From the NCBI GenBank assembly GCA_026075535.2, contig AP026548.1, positions 3,286,001-3,350,000 of the forward strand: a stretch of 64,000 bases of DNA, written 5' to 3'. The number at the start of each line of letters is the position of its first letter. Within the stretch, counting starts at the first letter, position 1. Shown in pieces: positions 12,074 to 23,840 of this stretch. The stretch comes from Tricholoma matsutake (Eukaryota; Basidiomycota; Agaricomycetes; Agaricales; Tricholomataceae). A program made the position numbers and the translations under genes. The notes under the pieces were generated by a model. It saw only the letters and a list, made by a program, of their open reading frames with translations. It was not told the origin of the DNA and searched no databases.

Positions 12074-13580
12074 TCATGCAGGAATTTTGATAGTTAATCT
12101 TGGTATTTCAGTATTTTCAGGTTGTGGGTTCCTACTCCCGCCCTCCTTTTGTTCATTAGGGGGAGCATGAACAAAACCATTCTGATTGCTCATAACAGCT
12201 TCCACAATACTTTCTGTAGGCAATATCCGACTTTCCAACACAGCCTCATTGCCTGTCAGTAAAGGCATGGAGATCTGATGGGTCAACAGTACATCGTTGT
12301 TCACAACATCATGATATGTGTATTCTGAGCATGCACGTACAGTACCAGGGGCATCCGCAGAATACATGCATGACAATGCATCCGCCAAGACATTTTCCAC
12401 ACCAGGTATGTACATCACATCAAAAATGAACTTGCCAATTTTTTCCATCCAATGTGCCTGATGTCCAGACAGGTCCTTTTGCCCCAGCAAGTGGACTAAA
12501 CCCTTATGGTCCATCACCCATTTGAACTTCACACCCTGAAGTATATCACGGTGTCAGAGCATCATCTCGACTCCTGCTAACATCTCTATTTCATGAACAG
12601 GATAGTTTTGCTGCGTGGAATTTAATTTAGCAGAAAAAAATGCAGCAACTCTTGCACTTCTCTAATTGGGACCTTGGCATATGACACCAGCAACACCAGT
12701 TGCACATCCATCTGTAATTAGGAACACTGGCTCAGCATCAGCATCATACTGAATTGGCAGTCGACAATGATTATGACCAGCATCGACTATGCATTTAATG
12801 TCGTGAAACGCACGCTGATGCATGTGGTCCCATCGGTAAGGTACAGTATCACCTGTTAAACCATGCAGAAGGGCCATCAGGATGCATACTGCAGCTAGAT
12901 CATCGGCCAAGTATCCTACAGCACCTAGAAACCCATGAAGAAGGTCTCGATTTGTTGGTGTCTTCCAGGCTACAACCATATCAACCTTTGAGGGATCCAT
13001 TTGTATACCATCTCGGCCAACAATCCGACCCAGAAGATGAAGCTCATCTGCAAGGAAGTGCAGTTTTTTTAGGCTGAGGTATAGTTTCTCTCGTTGTAGG
13101 ATATCAATTACAAGCTTAACCTGTTTAATATGATCCTCAAAAGAATTAGAATATACAACAATATCGTCAAGATAGACATCAATAAAGTGACCAATGTAGG
13201 CTGAAAAAATATGGTTCATCACTGCTTGGTATGTAGCGGGTGCGTTGCAATCCCCTTGCTGAACAACCAAGCTAACCATATTGCCATTAGGTGTCATAAC
13301 TGCAGACTGTTCGACATGTTCAGGTAATATCCGAATTTGCTCATATGCATCTTTTAGGTCCAACAATGACTTGTACTTTGCACTCACGACACGTCGAAGC
13401 ATTCCATCAATGTCCAGCAGTGGAGATGTCATCTTTATGGTGTTCATATTCCGAGCTCATAAATCTATGACAGTGCGCAAGGGTGGAACCTCACCAGGTT
13501 TTCCACCAGGCTTCCATATCAATAACATTGGCACTGTGTTCCATGCGCTCGTAATCTTCCATCGTCCCAATTTAAGGTAA
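12074..13580 (-). pseudogene. Gypsy 1 reverse transcriptase and RNase H
   Basis: The RT palm reads LLDLKDAYEQIRI and, about 60 residues on, YLDDIVVYS, so both catalytic motifs are kept. Upstream, TVIDLRARN appears before 13447. RNase H begins FLITDGCATGVAGVI and then meets a stop near 12662. Its C-terminal part (KWVMDHKGLVHLL, then ENVLADALSCMYS) resumes in a separate frame at 12532-12074. The stops between the two blocks inactivate the polyprotein. Confidence 0.85.
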
Positions 13581-13689
13581 GCATTTTTTTCTTCTCAACC
13601 CACTGAGGTCTAAACATCTCTGGGCAGCGGGACGGTCTCCAAGGGTATATCTTATTTGTATCAATCAACGGAATTTCGTGATTGATTGC

Positions 13690-14262
13690 TCATAAAGGTG
13701 GTAAGTCTGTTTCACCCATTTCCTTGCAGAGAGGGCAAGCATACTCGATCAGTTCTTCTCTAGCACACCGAAGGTCATCTTTCGCTATGTCAATGGTGTG
13801 TGAAGCTATCTTTGTCATGGCATCACCTTCAAGAGGTAACGATTGGTTGCTCCCAACAATTACACGAGCTGGATTCAAACTGATTGTCATTCGATGTGCA
13901 AATAACCATGGAGTTCCCAGAATTACATCGTAGTTGGTGAGATTTGCAATATCAAAGTACTGTTCCTCATTTATAGACTGATACTTGATATTTACAGTAG
14001 TACACCAATTTACCTTGGATCACGATCCCTGCATGGCTAGCTGCAATGCCAAGGGCTTCTTTAGTTCCATTTTCACAACCATCAACTGATCTGGCAGGGA
14101 AGTCAACATAAAGTCACCCAATGACCCAGAGTCTAGCAATGCCCTAGCTGGGTGCCCATCTATTTGCACGACAATCACAATAGGCTTTGGTACCAACCAC
14201 GTGAAATCCTTTGGAGTTGTTGCAGTGCTGCATAGGTCCCTTTTGGTACCTGCACACCACAA
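13690..14262 (-). pseudogene. Gypsy 1 aspartic protease region
   Basis: The frame 14262-14020 contains VQIDGHPARALLDSGSLGDF, the Asp-Ser-Gly active-site strand of a retroviral-type protease. A second piece at 13890-13690 starts MTISLNPARVIVGSNQSL and contains a Cys-x2-Cys (ACPLCKE). The two are separated by stops. The protease frame overlaps the end of the upstream 14175-15035 frame by 88 bases, which looks like a frame shift inside one original polyprotein. Confidence 0.7.
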
Positions 14263-15035
14263 AGTTGTAAAAGAGATGCTTGGCGGTTACAGCTCGCATT
14301 TGGGTCAGTCATGGTGAGGCTGGGAACATCATCCCATTCCTCCTCGACCTCCTCTTCGACAAATGTCCAAGATAACCACCTGCTATGTGGTGACCCTGGA
14401 TCTCCAGGAGGCAAATGACGATTGGGCCATCTTGATGAACCATTATCACCACCAGGTCCAGGTGGGTGCTGGTCGTCGTCTCCTGGATCAGAGCTGTCAT
14501 CATCTGGGCCAGGGCCACCATCACCATGCTGTCCTGGTCCAGTATACACTTGCAAATTGCGCATTTGTTGTGCATACCAATCCTGCAAAACAAATGTCCT
14601 GTCCAACAATAGTTTCACAGGCAGTCGTACAGTAATTCCATGTTTATTATCATTGACAGTGAATTCTTGATCATGACTTTTCCATTTGTCTATCTCAAAC
14701 CAAGGATCATCACCACCAGAGTAAGGTGCTCCTTCTGTAGGCACGTCAGTGACTAACTGATGTACGTAGTCCATAAGGTACTCTTGGGCATAGTGTGGGG
14801 ACACATCATCCAAGCACATATGAGTGCATCGCACTTGCTTTTTAGCATACCATTCACCTACCTGGAACCTACAGCGATGCAAACACCATGTAGAAACCCA
14901 ATCAGAAGTCTGCCATAGCCTGTTGTGAATTATGCTAACTGATTCGGAATAGTATTCAACAGTGAATCGACGTTCAATGGGTTGCTCAATCTCATCCCCC
15001 AGAAATGGTTGCAAGTTGTTCAACAGCGAAACCAT
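14175..15035 (-). CDS. Gypsy 1 extra ORF b, EWYA-motif module
   Basis: This is an open 286-codon frame between the zinc knuckle and protease. It has a globular part with CRFQVGEWYAKKQVRC and LPVKLLLDRTFVLQDWY, then an Asp/Gly/Pro-rich linker (GPGPDDDSSDPGDDD) and an acidic stretch (EEEVEEEWDD). The globular part looks like a second copy of the module in the next ORF upstream (15135-15815), which has LPEWYANKHALC and LLDQSFDLITW. No known domain is recognised. The position suggests a Gag-Pol linker or accessory Gag domain. Confidence 0.5.
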   Translation of the reverse strand: MVSLLNNLQPFLGDEIEQPIERRFTVEYYSESVSIIHNRLWQTSDWVSTWCLHRCRFQVGEWYAKKQVRCTHMCLDDVSPHYAQEYLMDYVHQLVTDVPTEGAPYSGGDDPWFEIDKWKSHDQEFTVNDNKHGITVRLPVKLLLDRTFVLQDWYAQQMRNLQVYTGPGQHGDGGPGPDDDSSDPGDDDQHPPGPGGDNGSSRWPNRHLPPGDPGSPHSRWLSWTFVEEEVEEEWDDVPSLTMTDPNASCNRQASLLQLCGVQVPKGTYAALQQLQRISRGWYQSLL

Positions 15036-15134
15036 CGCTCATCTCCATGTATCACCAATAGGACACATCCACTGCTCCCATGGAAATAACCCATTCTGGG
15101 CACAGCTTCAACAATCATCATGGCATGGCTGCTC

Positions 15135-15815
15135 TCATGTGTCTGCTCTGAGTTCATAAGTTTTCCATAGCTCATTTGCAAGCCAGGTTATCAAGTCAAA
15201 TGACTGATCAAGTAACTTTTCATTAGGCACAGAGAACAAGACATGCCCAACCATATCCATGATAATGTAACCAAATGCAGCATTTTCAACTTCCCACCTT
15301 TCAGCAGGTTCATCCAAATATGCAGGGTATTCATTAGTTCCTTCAGGGATAAGTTGAGTCAAACCCCATTTGATAGCATCCCCCATTAAAGGACTGAGTG
15401 CCCACCGATTGCTGGCAGGCAAAGCTTTGTCGCTACAAAGTGCATGTTTATTTGCATACCACTCTGGTAAGTTAAAGTCTCCTTGGGTGAGTAGTTCTCT
15501 GCTAATATATTCATCTTTACAGATCTCCTGATCCATTATTACATATCGGTTCTCTTCGAATTGATATATGAGAAACCGGGTATCATCTACCAGTGACTCA
15601 TCACATGGATATGGCCACATTTCTTCCAACACAAACATTGCACATTCAGCTACCAAGTCATCAAACCTTGACCCTGATTGTCCTTTCCATGATTGTGTGC
15701 ACAATTTACGTCCGATTTTCGATTGCCCATGTGCCACTGCTGGTTTGTCACCCAAATATCCTGGTACGTCTTGGTCGTGGTTCAGATTTGTATTGCTGTG
15801 GGGACTGATTTCCAT
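15135..15815 (-). CDS. Gypsy 1 extra ORF a, EWYA-motif module
   Basis: This open 226-codon frame follows the zinc knuckle ORF. It has QFEENRYVIMDQEI, then GDFNLPEWYANKHALCSD, and ends with NEKLLDQSFDLITWLANELW. The order (RF..., EWYA-K...C, LLD-x-F-x-L-x-x-W) is repeated in the ORF at 14175-15035, so the region probably arose by tandem duplication. The function is not known and I do not recognise a catalytic motif. Confidence 0.5.
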   Translation of the reverse strand: MEISPHSNTNLNHDQDVPGYLGDKPAVAHGQSKIGRKLCTQSWKGQSGSRFDDLVAECAMFVLEEMWPYPCDESLVDDTRFLIYQFEENRYVIMDQEICKDEYISRELLTQGDFNLPEWYANKHALCSDKALPASNRWALSPLMGDAIKWGLTQLIPEGTNEYPAYLDEPAERWEVENAAFGYIIMDMVGHVLFSVPNEKLLDQSFDLITWLANELWKTYELRADT

Positions 15816-15929
15816 GCTTGCAACAGTAATTTCTGTCGTTTTGGCTAATCCGCTAACGTCTGCATCACCATCAAAGTCATTGAAATCAACCTCAACATTA
15901 TGCGAAGAGATTCCAGGTGGTTTATTGGG

Positions 15930-16346
15930 TCAGTTAGAAGTTACAGATCCTCCATGCGGACAGTTTTGGCTAATATGGCCAGTTTCTCCACAGTTGAAAC
16001 ATTTACCAGTGGCAAGATATTCATTTTGCTCCTTGGCGCTCAACTGAGGCCTTGAGCAATTACCTCGAGTGCCAGATTTGCCATAATTCCTTTGATACTG
16101 CTTTGAGGGCTCAATATTATTGCTGTGATGAACATTGTCCATTTGGGAGTTACTGGAATGATTATTCACCTGATGATTATTATTTCGGAAGTTATTCCTT
16201 TGTACATTTCGTCGATGACCATTCCATGAGTGATTTCCATTCCCATTGCGACTGAAGCTGTTGTTATTACAGTAGAAATTTTTTCTATTGCGTCTTCCTC
16301 CAGCAAAGCTATTCCTGGAGCCATCGCCATTGCGATCAAATGACAC
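15930..16346 (-). CDS. Gypsy 1 nucleocapsid zinc knuckle
   Basis: An Asn/Arg/Ser-rich basic region is followed by CFNCGETGHISQNC, a perfect Cys-x2-Cys-x4-His-x4-Cys knuckle that binds element RNA in Gag. The frame opens directly downstream of the Gag core frame at 16347-16616. A stop separates them. Confidence 0.8.
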   Translation of the reverse strand: MSFDRNGDGSRNSFAGGRRNRKNFYCNNNSFSRNGNGNHSWNGHRRNVQRNNFRNNNHQVNNHSSNSQMDNVHHSNNIEPSKQYQRNYGKSGTRGNCSRPQLSAKEQNEYLATGKCFNCGETGHISQNCPHGGSVTSN

Positions 16347-17152
16347 TCAATGTTCTTGTCCATCAGAAACTTCTTCCGAAATCTCAATGATCTGGGCTGC
16401 ATGCTTGATCTCTTCCCAGGAAGACACCTCGGGGTTATAGCCATCATGCCAAAGGCCTTTCCAGATTAGTGGACGTAGTCCATCCCATAGCCGTATGACT
16501 TTTTCTCGTTTGTCTATAAGTCCTATCATATTAATAATTTCTTCCAGTTCATAAATGAACTCTGACACTGTTCTTAGGTTCTGGAAGCATTTTCGAAGCC
16601 TTTCTCGTTGTTTCATTCAATAGTTGATAGGGAAACAATAATTGAACAGCTCCTCGATAAGTCCCAATCATATACATTCATGGCTACCTTCTGAGTGTAG
16701 AAATCATATGCTTTGCCTTTCAGATAATACGAAAGGACAGAGACTCATCGTCACTTATGAACATGACCTGAAATGACATAGTCGATTCCCTCAGTTACAA
16801 ACTGATGGTAACTATGAGCATCCGCTGCACCGTCATATTCTAATGGCGGCAGAGGTTTCAGTAAGCTTTTCTTTGACTTCATTGACCTTGACTTAGTTTT
16901 TGATCGATGAGATCTAGGTTGGCTGTGTTTACATGTCCTTTCGCTATGGCCATCCTCACTCCCCAAGCTTGATGACTCTGAACTTGGGGCATTCGATAAA
17001 CTAGAGGAACTATCAGAGGGGTCTGAAGGTAATTCTTTATTTTCTTTAACGCGACTCATGGCTTGACCTAGGTAACTTCCAGGTGCAATTTGGGATACTG
17101 GTTGGATATCTGAGCCTTGCCATTCTTGGCCATCGATGACCCTTGACAGCAT
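16347..17152 (-). pseudogene. Gypsy 1 Gag core
   Basis: Two pieces are seen. 17152-16751 has a Ser/Arg-rich region, then LLKPLPPLEYDGAADAHSYHQF, which marks the start of the capsid-like Gag domain. 16616-16347 has LRKCFQNLRTVSEFIYELEE and VIRLWDGLRPLIW. The segment between 16750 and 16620 keeps parts of the domain but has stops. The capsid would package element RNA. Confidence 0.7.
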
Positions 17153-17159
17153 TCACAAC

Positions 17160-18164
17160 TCAATCTATCAAAGTATCCGACATAGGTGTTAGCTTTGAGT
17201 TAGAAGGTTTCTTCTTTGCTGCAGCAGGGGAACTCGCTTTTGGTGCATCATCATCGGATACGCTCTCAACCCGAGCTCTATACTTGGAGTTTTTCTGGTG
17301 AGGAGGAACATCTTCCGTTCCTTGAGGTTTACCCACTTTGGGCTTCTTACTAATTTCATTCTGTTCTCGGACAGCATTCCAAGCATCCATTGCCTCTCAT
17401 TGGGCATGCACATCCAACTCAGATGGCTCAAACTTCAAAGCTCCCCAATTCTCAGGGTCAACACCTTTTCCTTTTGAGGGTCCCTCACCTCTCGAAGACT
17501 CATTTCCATCACTATCAATGCGCAGGTTCTTATAGCAATGATCAAGCCTGATCCTCTCATTAGAAGTCAGGTTCTGTTTGGCAGTCCTTACTGCTGTTTC
17601 TTGTTCAGATGTCAAATGAGACATTCCTGGAACTTCTGAAGGCCTATACTCAGATTCATATGCTGGGAAGGATCGGCACCGTCGAGCATGCCTGGGCTTG
17701 TCAAAAGTCCAATGTTGATTATAATTTATTACTGTCCTCCTCGTCAGGAGGGTTCTCAGTCATTACTCGAGTAGAAGAAAGTAGAATAGAATTGTCATTA
17801 AATAAATTGTCTGCCTGAGATGCAAAGTCCTCAATACAAAGAGTGATTGGAGCCAAACAGATCTCTGAAATACCTGCATCCAGCTGGGTATCATCATGCT
17901 GACTAGCAGCAGAGATGGTTTCAACGTGGCCACTTCGCTGTACAAGGGAGGGCTCACGTTCGCAGGGAAAGCCTGCCTGGGGCATACTGTGGCTGCCTCC
18001 TCTTCCAGCATCAAGCCAGAAGCCAGAGCCAGGAGCATGGATACCATTCCTGGCTCAAGGTTAGTAACACCAGCAGAACTAAGCAGTGACTCACATTGAG
18101 TAGGTGCAGCCACAGATACGTTCTGAGCCAAGCGGTTACGGAGAGGGTAATGCATAACAGACAT
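17160..18164 (-). pseudogene. Gypsy 1 Gag N-terminal region
   Basis: Open pieces at 18164-17719 (two frames), 17624-17397 and 17390-17160 together form a long charged N-terminus. The stop between HAQ and EAMDAW (near 17397) is TGA where an Arg codon CGA would give a continuous frame. The pieces are typical of Agaricomycete Gypsy Gag proteins; no catalytic function is expected. Confidence 0.55.
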
Positions 18165-18311
18165 GATACCAATGTGTCGAAGGAAGATGTTTGGTTGAAA
18201 GGGTGTCGCCTAGCGGTGAGAGCCTCAGTTGATCAGACTAAGAAAACCCAGATGCAAAGCAAGTAAACATTCGGTAGTTTAGAGTTTAGAATGAGTAGAC
18301 TGTCAAAAATA

Positions 18312-18683
18312 TGTGATAGAAGAGTGACCTGTCACAGTTCTAGCACATGAGTTTATCAAGTTCACTCGGAAGGACAGTTTATGGGTCTCGGAATTCTCTA
18401 AACTATGAGATACAAAACTGCTCATCTATATATGTAGAAAGTTGGGGATTTTGGGTACTAAATTTATATAGTCCAACTCGTTGTCAAGTAGTAAGCATAA
18501 AAGTAGGGTAAAGGGCAAGTTATTGGAAATAACAGCATATCATCGAATAAAAACAAATGGATAATGGATAAGATAAAGAGACCATAGAAACGAGAGAGGG
18601 GAAATATGTCACCAGGACAGAAGGAAATAAAGTATATCGAAAAAGTCACGGAAATACGTCACCAGGATCACACTATCCTTACA
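18312..18683 (-). repeat. 5' LTR of Gypsy element 1
   Basis: Partner of 8921-9292, same length of 372 bp. The duplication CCTAG follows at 18684-18688. This copy keeps several CpG sites that are TpG or CpA in the other. Confidence 0.95.
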
Positions 18684-18688
18684 CCTAG

Positions 18689-20161
18689 TCTCCTGTAGCC
18701 AGACCAATAATATCACGTGCCTTGATAGGGCGGCAGTGATATAATACTGGTAACCTCACACTCCTCATCCCTGACAACGAGTACTTACACTTTCCATCTT
18801 GTTCCTTTCCCTTTATATTTTGCGTATAATATATCATATAGTAACATCTATGTATGTTGTATGAATAGAATCGGCATGTATATATTTATTGTCTAGGTTG
18901 GTGTCGTCTTTGGTAGATTACCTGCCATGCATGCTCCACCCATGTGTTATGAAAATGGGAGACATGAAGCCTGACATTTCAAGTTAGATGCTGACTGAGC
19001 TATGATTCTTGGAGGACTGTGATAGACATACAACTGTTCCATACTAGCAACTGTGCTGGTTGGCAGACTTGTTAAAGAATGAGTTTCATTCCCCAAGTCA
19101 CTCTTTAAATCTGAGAATTGGTGAATTGTTGAAGGTCAGCCATACTACAGCAAAGTAGGTTCGAGGAACTTCACCACTTTGGTTGGTAACTTGAATAGAT
19201 TGCACTTCACTCTTCAGTTCAGTCACAGATGAGTTCATGGATGAAAGTGTTTGACGCAAGCAGATAAAGAACTCCTTGGATTCAGCCCCATCTTCACAGA
19301 ACATCTACTATGCGAGGTTGTATGACGGACATGGCATGTGAAAGACAATACACACAAGAGCCTTGAAGCTATGGGGACCAGTATAGAGCAAGAATCATGG
19401 GTGACCGGGTCTGGGAGGCTGGGTTGAATATTTCTGATCATACAGCCTTTCCTTTTCCACTCCAGGAAAGATCTATCACAGTAATACTCAGGAGAGCTCT
19501 GGTTAAAGGGACTCGGACTTGGAATGTTGAATGCCAAAAAGCGCCAGAATCCAACATGTTAGTAACGAGTTTGTAATTTGTAGGATCCAATTCTCACTAT
19601 GTATAATTACTTATCTGTACATAAATAAGAAGACACTGATATTTTGACCACAATCTCAGTCACTCGTAACACTACCCAAACCTAGCGGTACCAGGACCCT
19701 GATGTTCTGTCAAAAGTTGACGTGTTCTAACCATATCCTGACCTGGCCCTGCTTGTGCACCGTACCATATAAAAATAATGCTATATCTGTATACTGTTAG
19801 GGAGAGCCAGCTGCAGATGTTTTGTTCAACTTTTTTTGCCTGACTTCAGACCCCACTGATCTCTCCCTAACCTCTGGAACCGAGACTATCGTTCACCGTG
19901 AACCTAGCACGGTAGCAATTTCAGCCATCTAAGTACCAAAAAGTGAATTTCCTATTATAGTGACATTGCCGAGGTTCCAAAATTGGACTCGGAGCAGTAT
20001 GGCAGAAATACTGTCAAAAATTATCGATGAATATGTCATTTGAAGGTTTCACAAACATTTCAAACTAACAACTTGAAGATATTACGATGTATAAGGCTCT
20101 ACTTCATCTTGTAGATACTCTCAAAGTGACGAAACATAGTAATTTTGATTTAATATGGCAA
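18689..20161. other. no firm gene; candidate solo LTR at 19557-20070
   Basis: The stretch 19557-20070 starts TGTTAG and ends CTAACA (perfect 6-base inverted ends) and holds a TATA-like CATATAAAAATAATG near 19768. Flanking bases show no target duplication. Minus-strand frames at 19098-19537 (one with SSMNSSVTELKSEVQS, a possible short coiled-coil) are too weak to call as a gene. Confidence 0.3.
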
Positions 20162-23100
20162 CTATTCAGATGCATTATTGGCACTATGATCTCGACCTAA
20201 GTATACCGTCTCATGCATCCTAGGCTCCTCTTGTTGAACTCGTGGAGGCAGCTCGTGCAAGGTTGCCCAACCACAGCACTCTTGCCCACGTGTCCATATG
20301 GGCTTCTGGGCCATTACTGCTTTAAGGTGTGCCGTGCCCTGCCTACTATGTTCCGACAAGAAATTCTTAGATGCGAGAAGATCGTGCAAAAAAAGTGTGT
20401 CCTCTGAATGCACAACTCCATAAATCTTCGAGCTGCAGCCTCTCACATCAATTGTATAGTAAGCAGGTCCAGAATTCACACCCTTTGATCGTGTCTTGGA
20501 CTCGTCTGTATTTCCTGGCCACAGCAGGGACACGCCGGTAGGTGTTTCTGGTACTTCCAGACCACCACAACCTTTTTGTTTGGGTGTTGCAAGTAGACCT
20601 GGTTCTTTTTGGTTCTTCATGCATTCAACAGGAATATATCGTCCCGCCGCTTGAATGCCAAGCTGGAAGATGAGATTGATGACCGGTCTAGCCTTATCAC
20701 CATCTGTAAAAAAGTTCATCTTATTGACGTCAATGTAGGTGTGATTGTAGCCCATAGCCTTCTCCTTGTCTTTGATGGAGACAAATATTATGCTGGTGGC
20801 ATTTCTTGACAAAGGGGTATCTTGACCGAAGTGAATAGGGATGCAGAGGTCTGCAAATTTCATCCCTTCTCGACAGGAGGTTGCCATATTGTGACACAGT
20901 GCCATAAATGCAAATGCATCTGAATTGCACCAGTCATCGGCTGCCTTACCAAAGTGCGTAAACATAACGTAGGCATCCTTGAAAGTTTCCTCAAATGTTG
21001 GACCTTCAGATTGGTAGTCTGGGCGGCATTTCATGATGTTGTCTGCGTGCGGCTGAGTGAAGAGCACTGAAAAGAAGGTGAGGAGGGGAACAGGCATAGT
21101 GAAGAGTTTCTTGATCTGCCCCTGATCATCCCATTGCTTGACATCCATTTGTTCTATGGCCGCGTCGTGGGCTAGTGTGAGGAGAAGTCGAGCGACAAGC
21201 TCGCCTTGTTGACCTTTTTCAATGAGACCATTCCTCACGTTGTTGAAGAGCAATTCGATCATGTTTTGCTTCTGAAGCACCTGTGCAGCCACCTCAGCGA
21301 CGATTGGCTCCAACGGTGTACTTGAAATGATATATTCACGATGGCTAGGTATGACATTGGCAACCTGCAGATAACCCACAACCATCAGATTCTCGTTTTC
21401 GATGGTGGTTATCCATCACAGTTCAAAGTCAAGCAGGAGTCGAACACTGAGTGCCACCAGGTATGATTTTGTGTCATATTCTCTGTAGTTTCAAGCGGCG
21501 AGTTTCATTATTGCAAACTCAATCAATTTGTCTTTAACCACCTTGTCCCCTGCTTCCCATCGAGTCCACCACCTGATATCGGGAGACATTCAGTGCCGAA
21601 GTGAAGGAGGAGAAATGGACATTGGAACAAAACAAACTCACAATGGTTGGCCAAATCGCACCATGAATCCCACAGAACAAACATCGTCCATTGTGTGTTT
21701 GCCTTCTGACATGAGACATGGCTCTTTCCAGACATCAAATGGTAACTCAGTGTATGGCATTTGTACATATGTGACATCCAAATTTTGACCTCTTCGGGAC
21801 CAGAAGACATGGGTTGACGGTGAGTAATCCGATAGCGTAAAATTGGTTGATAGGAAAATGAAAAAGAGATCCAATTTAAGCAACTCATTCAAGCTCGAGC
21901 ATAATGCCTGATATGCATTGCGTCCATCACCCTTGATTGTTTGTGTCTCCGCTGTCATTTCATGTGATTCGTCGATATATACCAGTAGTCAAACGGGGCA
22001 AGGTGTCTTCTCTGGGTCTTCCTTGACACAACTCTGAATGGTGTCAATCAGAGCTTTTGCCACAACAAAAACTCAAATAAAATAATTAGCATAGTGATGT
22101 CTTGCTTATGTGATTATGGTGACACACCAGGATGTTCTTCCTCCCTCATGTTATTGGGATTAGAAGTTGGATCCACAGGGTGTTGTGGAATGTGTGCAGC
22201 TCTAACACAGTCCTATTCCAAAATTAATATTACTAATATAATGTTAATCATGTTGTGAATTACCTCTGATGTAGCGACAACCTCCTTATAGATTTACCAG
22301 TGATTTCGTTTACCATCTCAGAGGAGATATTGGTACCATTGGAATGGTAGAGAATCTGGAGCAGTGGGCAATTTTTTTACTTTGCGGTTCACAACAATGA
22401 AAAGCTTCTCGAGGAATAAAAGACTTCAATTGAAGACATCGTCAAACATCTCGTCAGTCCTCAAGAGAAAGAATTTGCTCGGTGCTTCATCTGCCTCTGG
22501 ATAGCCTATGGTGTTGTGAACGTTAGCATGTACTGACAGGTAAAGAGCGGATCATGTCCCTACCATCTGACTCAGATTGAAAACAGAATGGGACCGTAAA
22601 TATAAGCTTGGCAGTCTCATCCACTAAATGAGATTTCCCCATTCCTGAACTCTGGACGATTGGCACAAAGTTTGCATACAGCTTATTTCCATGTTTCTCG
22701 TTCATTTCATCCAAGCCAGATTTGAATAATTCAGCACTGTCACCTTGAAAACCCAATTGCCACACCTTCTCAATTGCTAACATGGGAAGCCATTAGACGG
22801 CGAGGTCATGATGATGGCACCTACCTGGTTCTAATTGTAGGCCAAGAAAAATCAGTGACGAAAGATATATGATTCTGAAGATGTAACATACTTTCATGTG
22901 GTCCAGATTTACCCCTAGAGGGCAACACCGAATGAACACATGAAGACATGCCTGATAGTGATACCGATACAGCAATTATAATCAGTCTCGGATGTATGGG
23001 GAAACAATCAGACGGAAGTAGTCACCCTGCTTGACGACGATGTATATAAGTCCATCTTCTGGCTGTTTAGGAAAGAGCTTCAACATTCTAGTGGCGGGGT

Positions 23101-23720
23101 ATAAAGATTTTTCATCATGTAAGCCAAGTCTGTTGACAGCTTCTTTGAGATGTTCATCCAGTGGAATGTTTTTGTTCCATAGGACAAGGGAGTCGGCAGT
23201 GATGTGATCGAAGATGGGTGTCTTTTTCTCCTTGATTCGTTCCTTGAGGGTGGCGACAGAATTATTCATTCCTATTTTGACTTCGAAAGTGTGCTTATAG
23301 TCATCATCACGCACATAGCAGAACAGTTGAAGGAAAGAGAACGGGCTGATAGCTACATAACCCATAAGAGGACGTCAGAGCAGCAAGTGACAACAACTCA
23401 CCAGAAGGTGGGCAGTCTACAATAATATGTACTGTCCGTTTCTCCAGCACAGACGGCAAAACATCCGAGAGAATATCAAGTGCTTGTAATAAGTCATCAT
23501 CTCCTAGACTGAGCGTGTTGACGGTCTCTTTGAGGCTTTGGTTGAAGGGAACAGGTTTATTCCATAGTACAAGCGATTTAGCGTCCACATCATGAAAAGT
23601 TTGGCCTGCTTCCTCCTTGATACGTTTCTTGAGGGTGGCGACATCTCCATCCTCTTCAATTTTGACTGGAAAGACTTGGTTATAGTTGTCCTCGCATATA
23701 TAGCAGAAAAGTCTGAACAT
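20162..23720 (-). pseudogene. Crinkler-like protein: two ubiquitin-like headers plus P-loop NTPase, broken
   Basis: The minus-strand gene starts at ATG 23720. Exon 1 encodes a CRN-type ubiquitin-like header (starts MFRLFCYICEDN; ends near HIIVDCPP). An intron at 23401-23353 joins it in frame to a second, diverged header (LQLFCYVRDDD to IYIVVKQ, to about 23026). After several short exons comes an NTPase: Walker A-like QSSGMGKS (22654-22631), Walker B-like LVYIDES (21985-21965) and a sensor-like FIFLSTN. An intron at 21641-21573 leads to the long C-terminal exon (ORF 21385-20162). TGA stops sit in frame at 21991-21989, 21493-21491 and 21418-21416; the coding sequence also ends early near 22430. 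CRN proteins pair such headers with effector domains and were proposed to act in conflict between genomes or between host and microbe. Here I see no recognisable toxin domain; the copy is inactive. Confidence 0.7.
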
Positions 23721-23840
23721 TGTGGTATAAGAACCGTCGAAGAGCATGCTGTGCATCTTGAAAACCAATACACACACGTCAAAAGAGAGATCTAAGCACA
23801 GAGATAAGTGGCAGTTCAAAACAAACACATTGTTGACCAA

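Larger units (their letters stand above)
8921..18683 (-). mobile_element. Ty3/Gypsy LTR retrotransposon (element 1), decayed
   Basis: Two 372-bp direct repeats (8921-9292 and 18312-18683) bound an internal region whose pol genes lie on the minus strand. The 5-bp duplication CCTAG is perfect (8916-8920 and 18684-18688). Reading on the minus strand the order is gag, zinc knuckle, two extra ORFs, aspartic protease, reverse transcriptase/RNase H, integrase, chromodomain-like segment and a C-terminal extension. A purine tract is present next to the 3' LTR. No clear tRNA primer site follows the 5' LTR. Integrase is a full open frame, but gag, protease and RT are interrupted, so the copy cannot move alone. 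LTR divergence is 13 of 372 positions. Confidence 0.95.
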
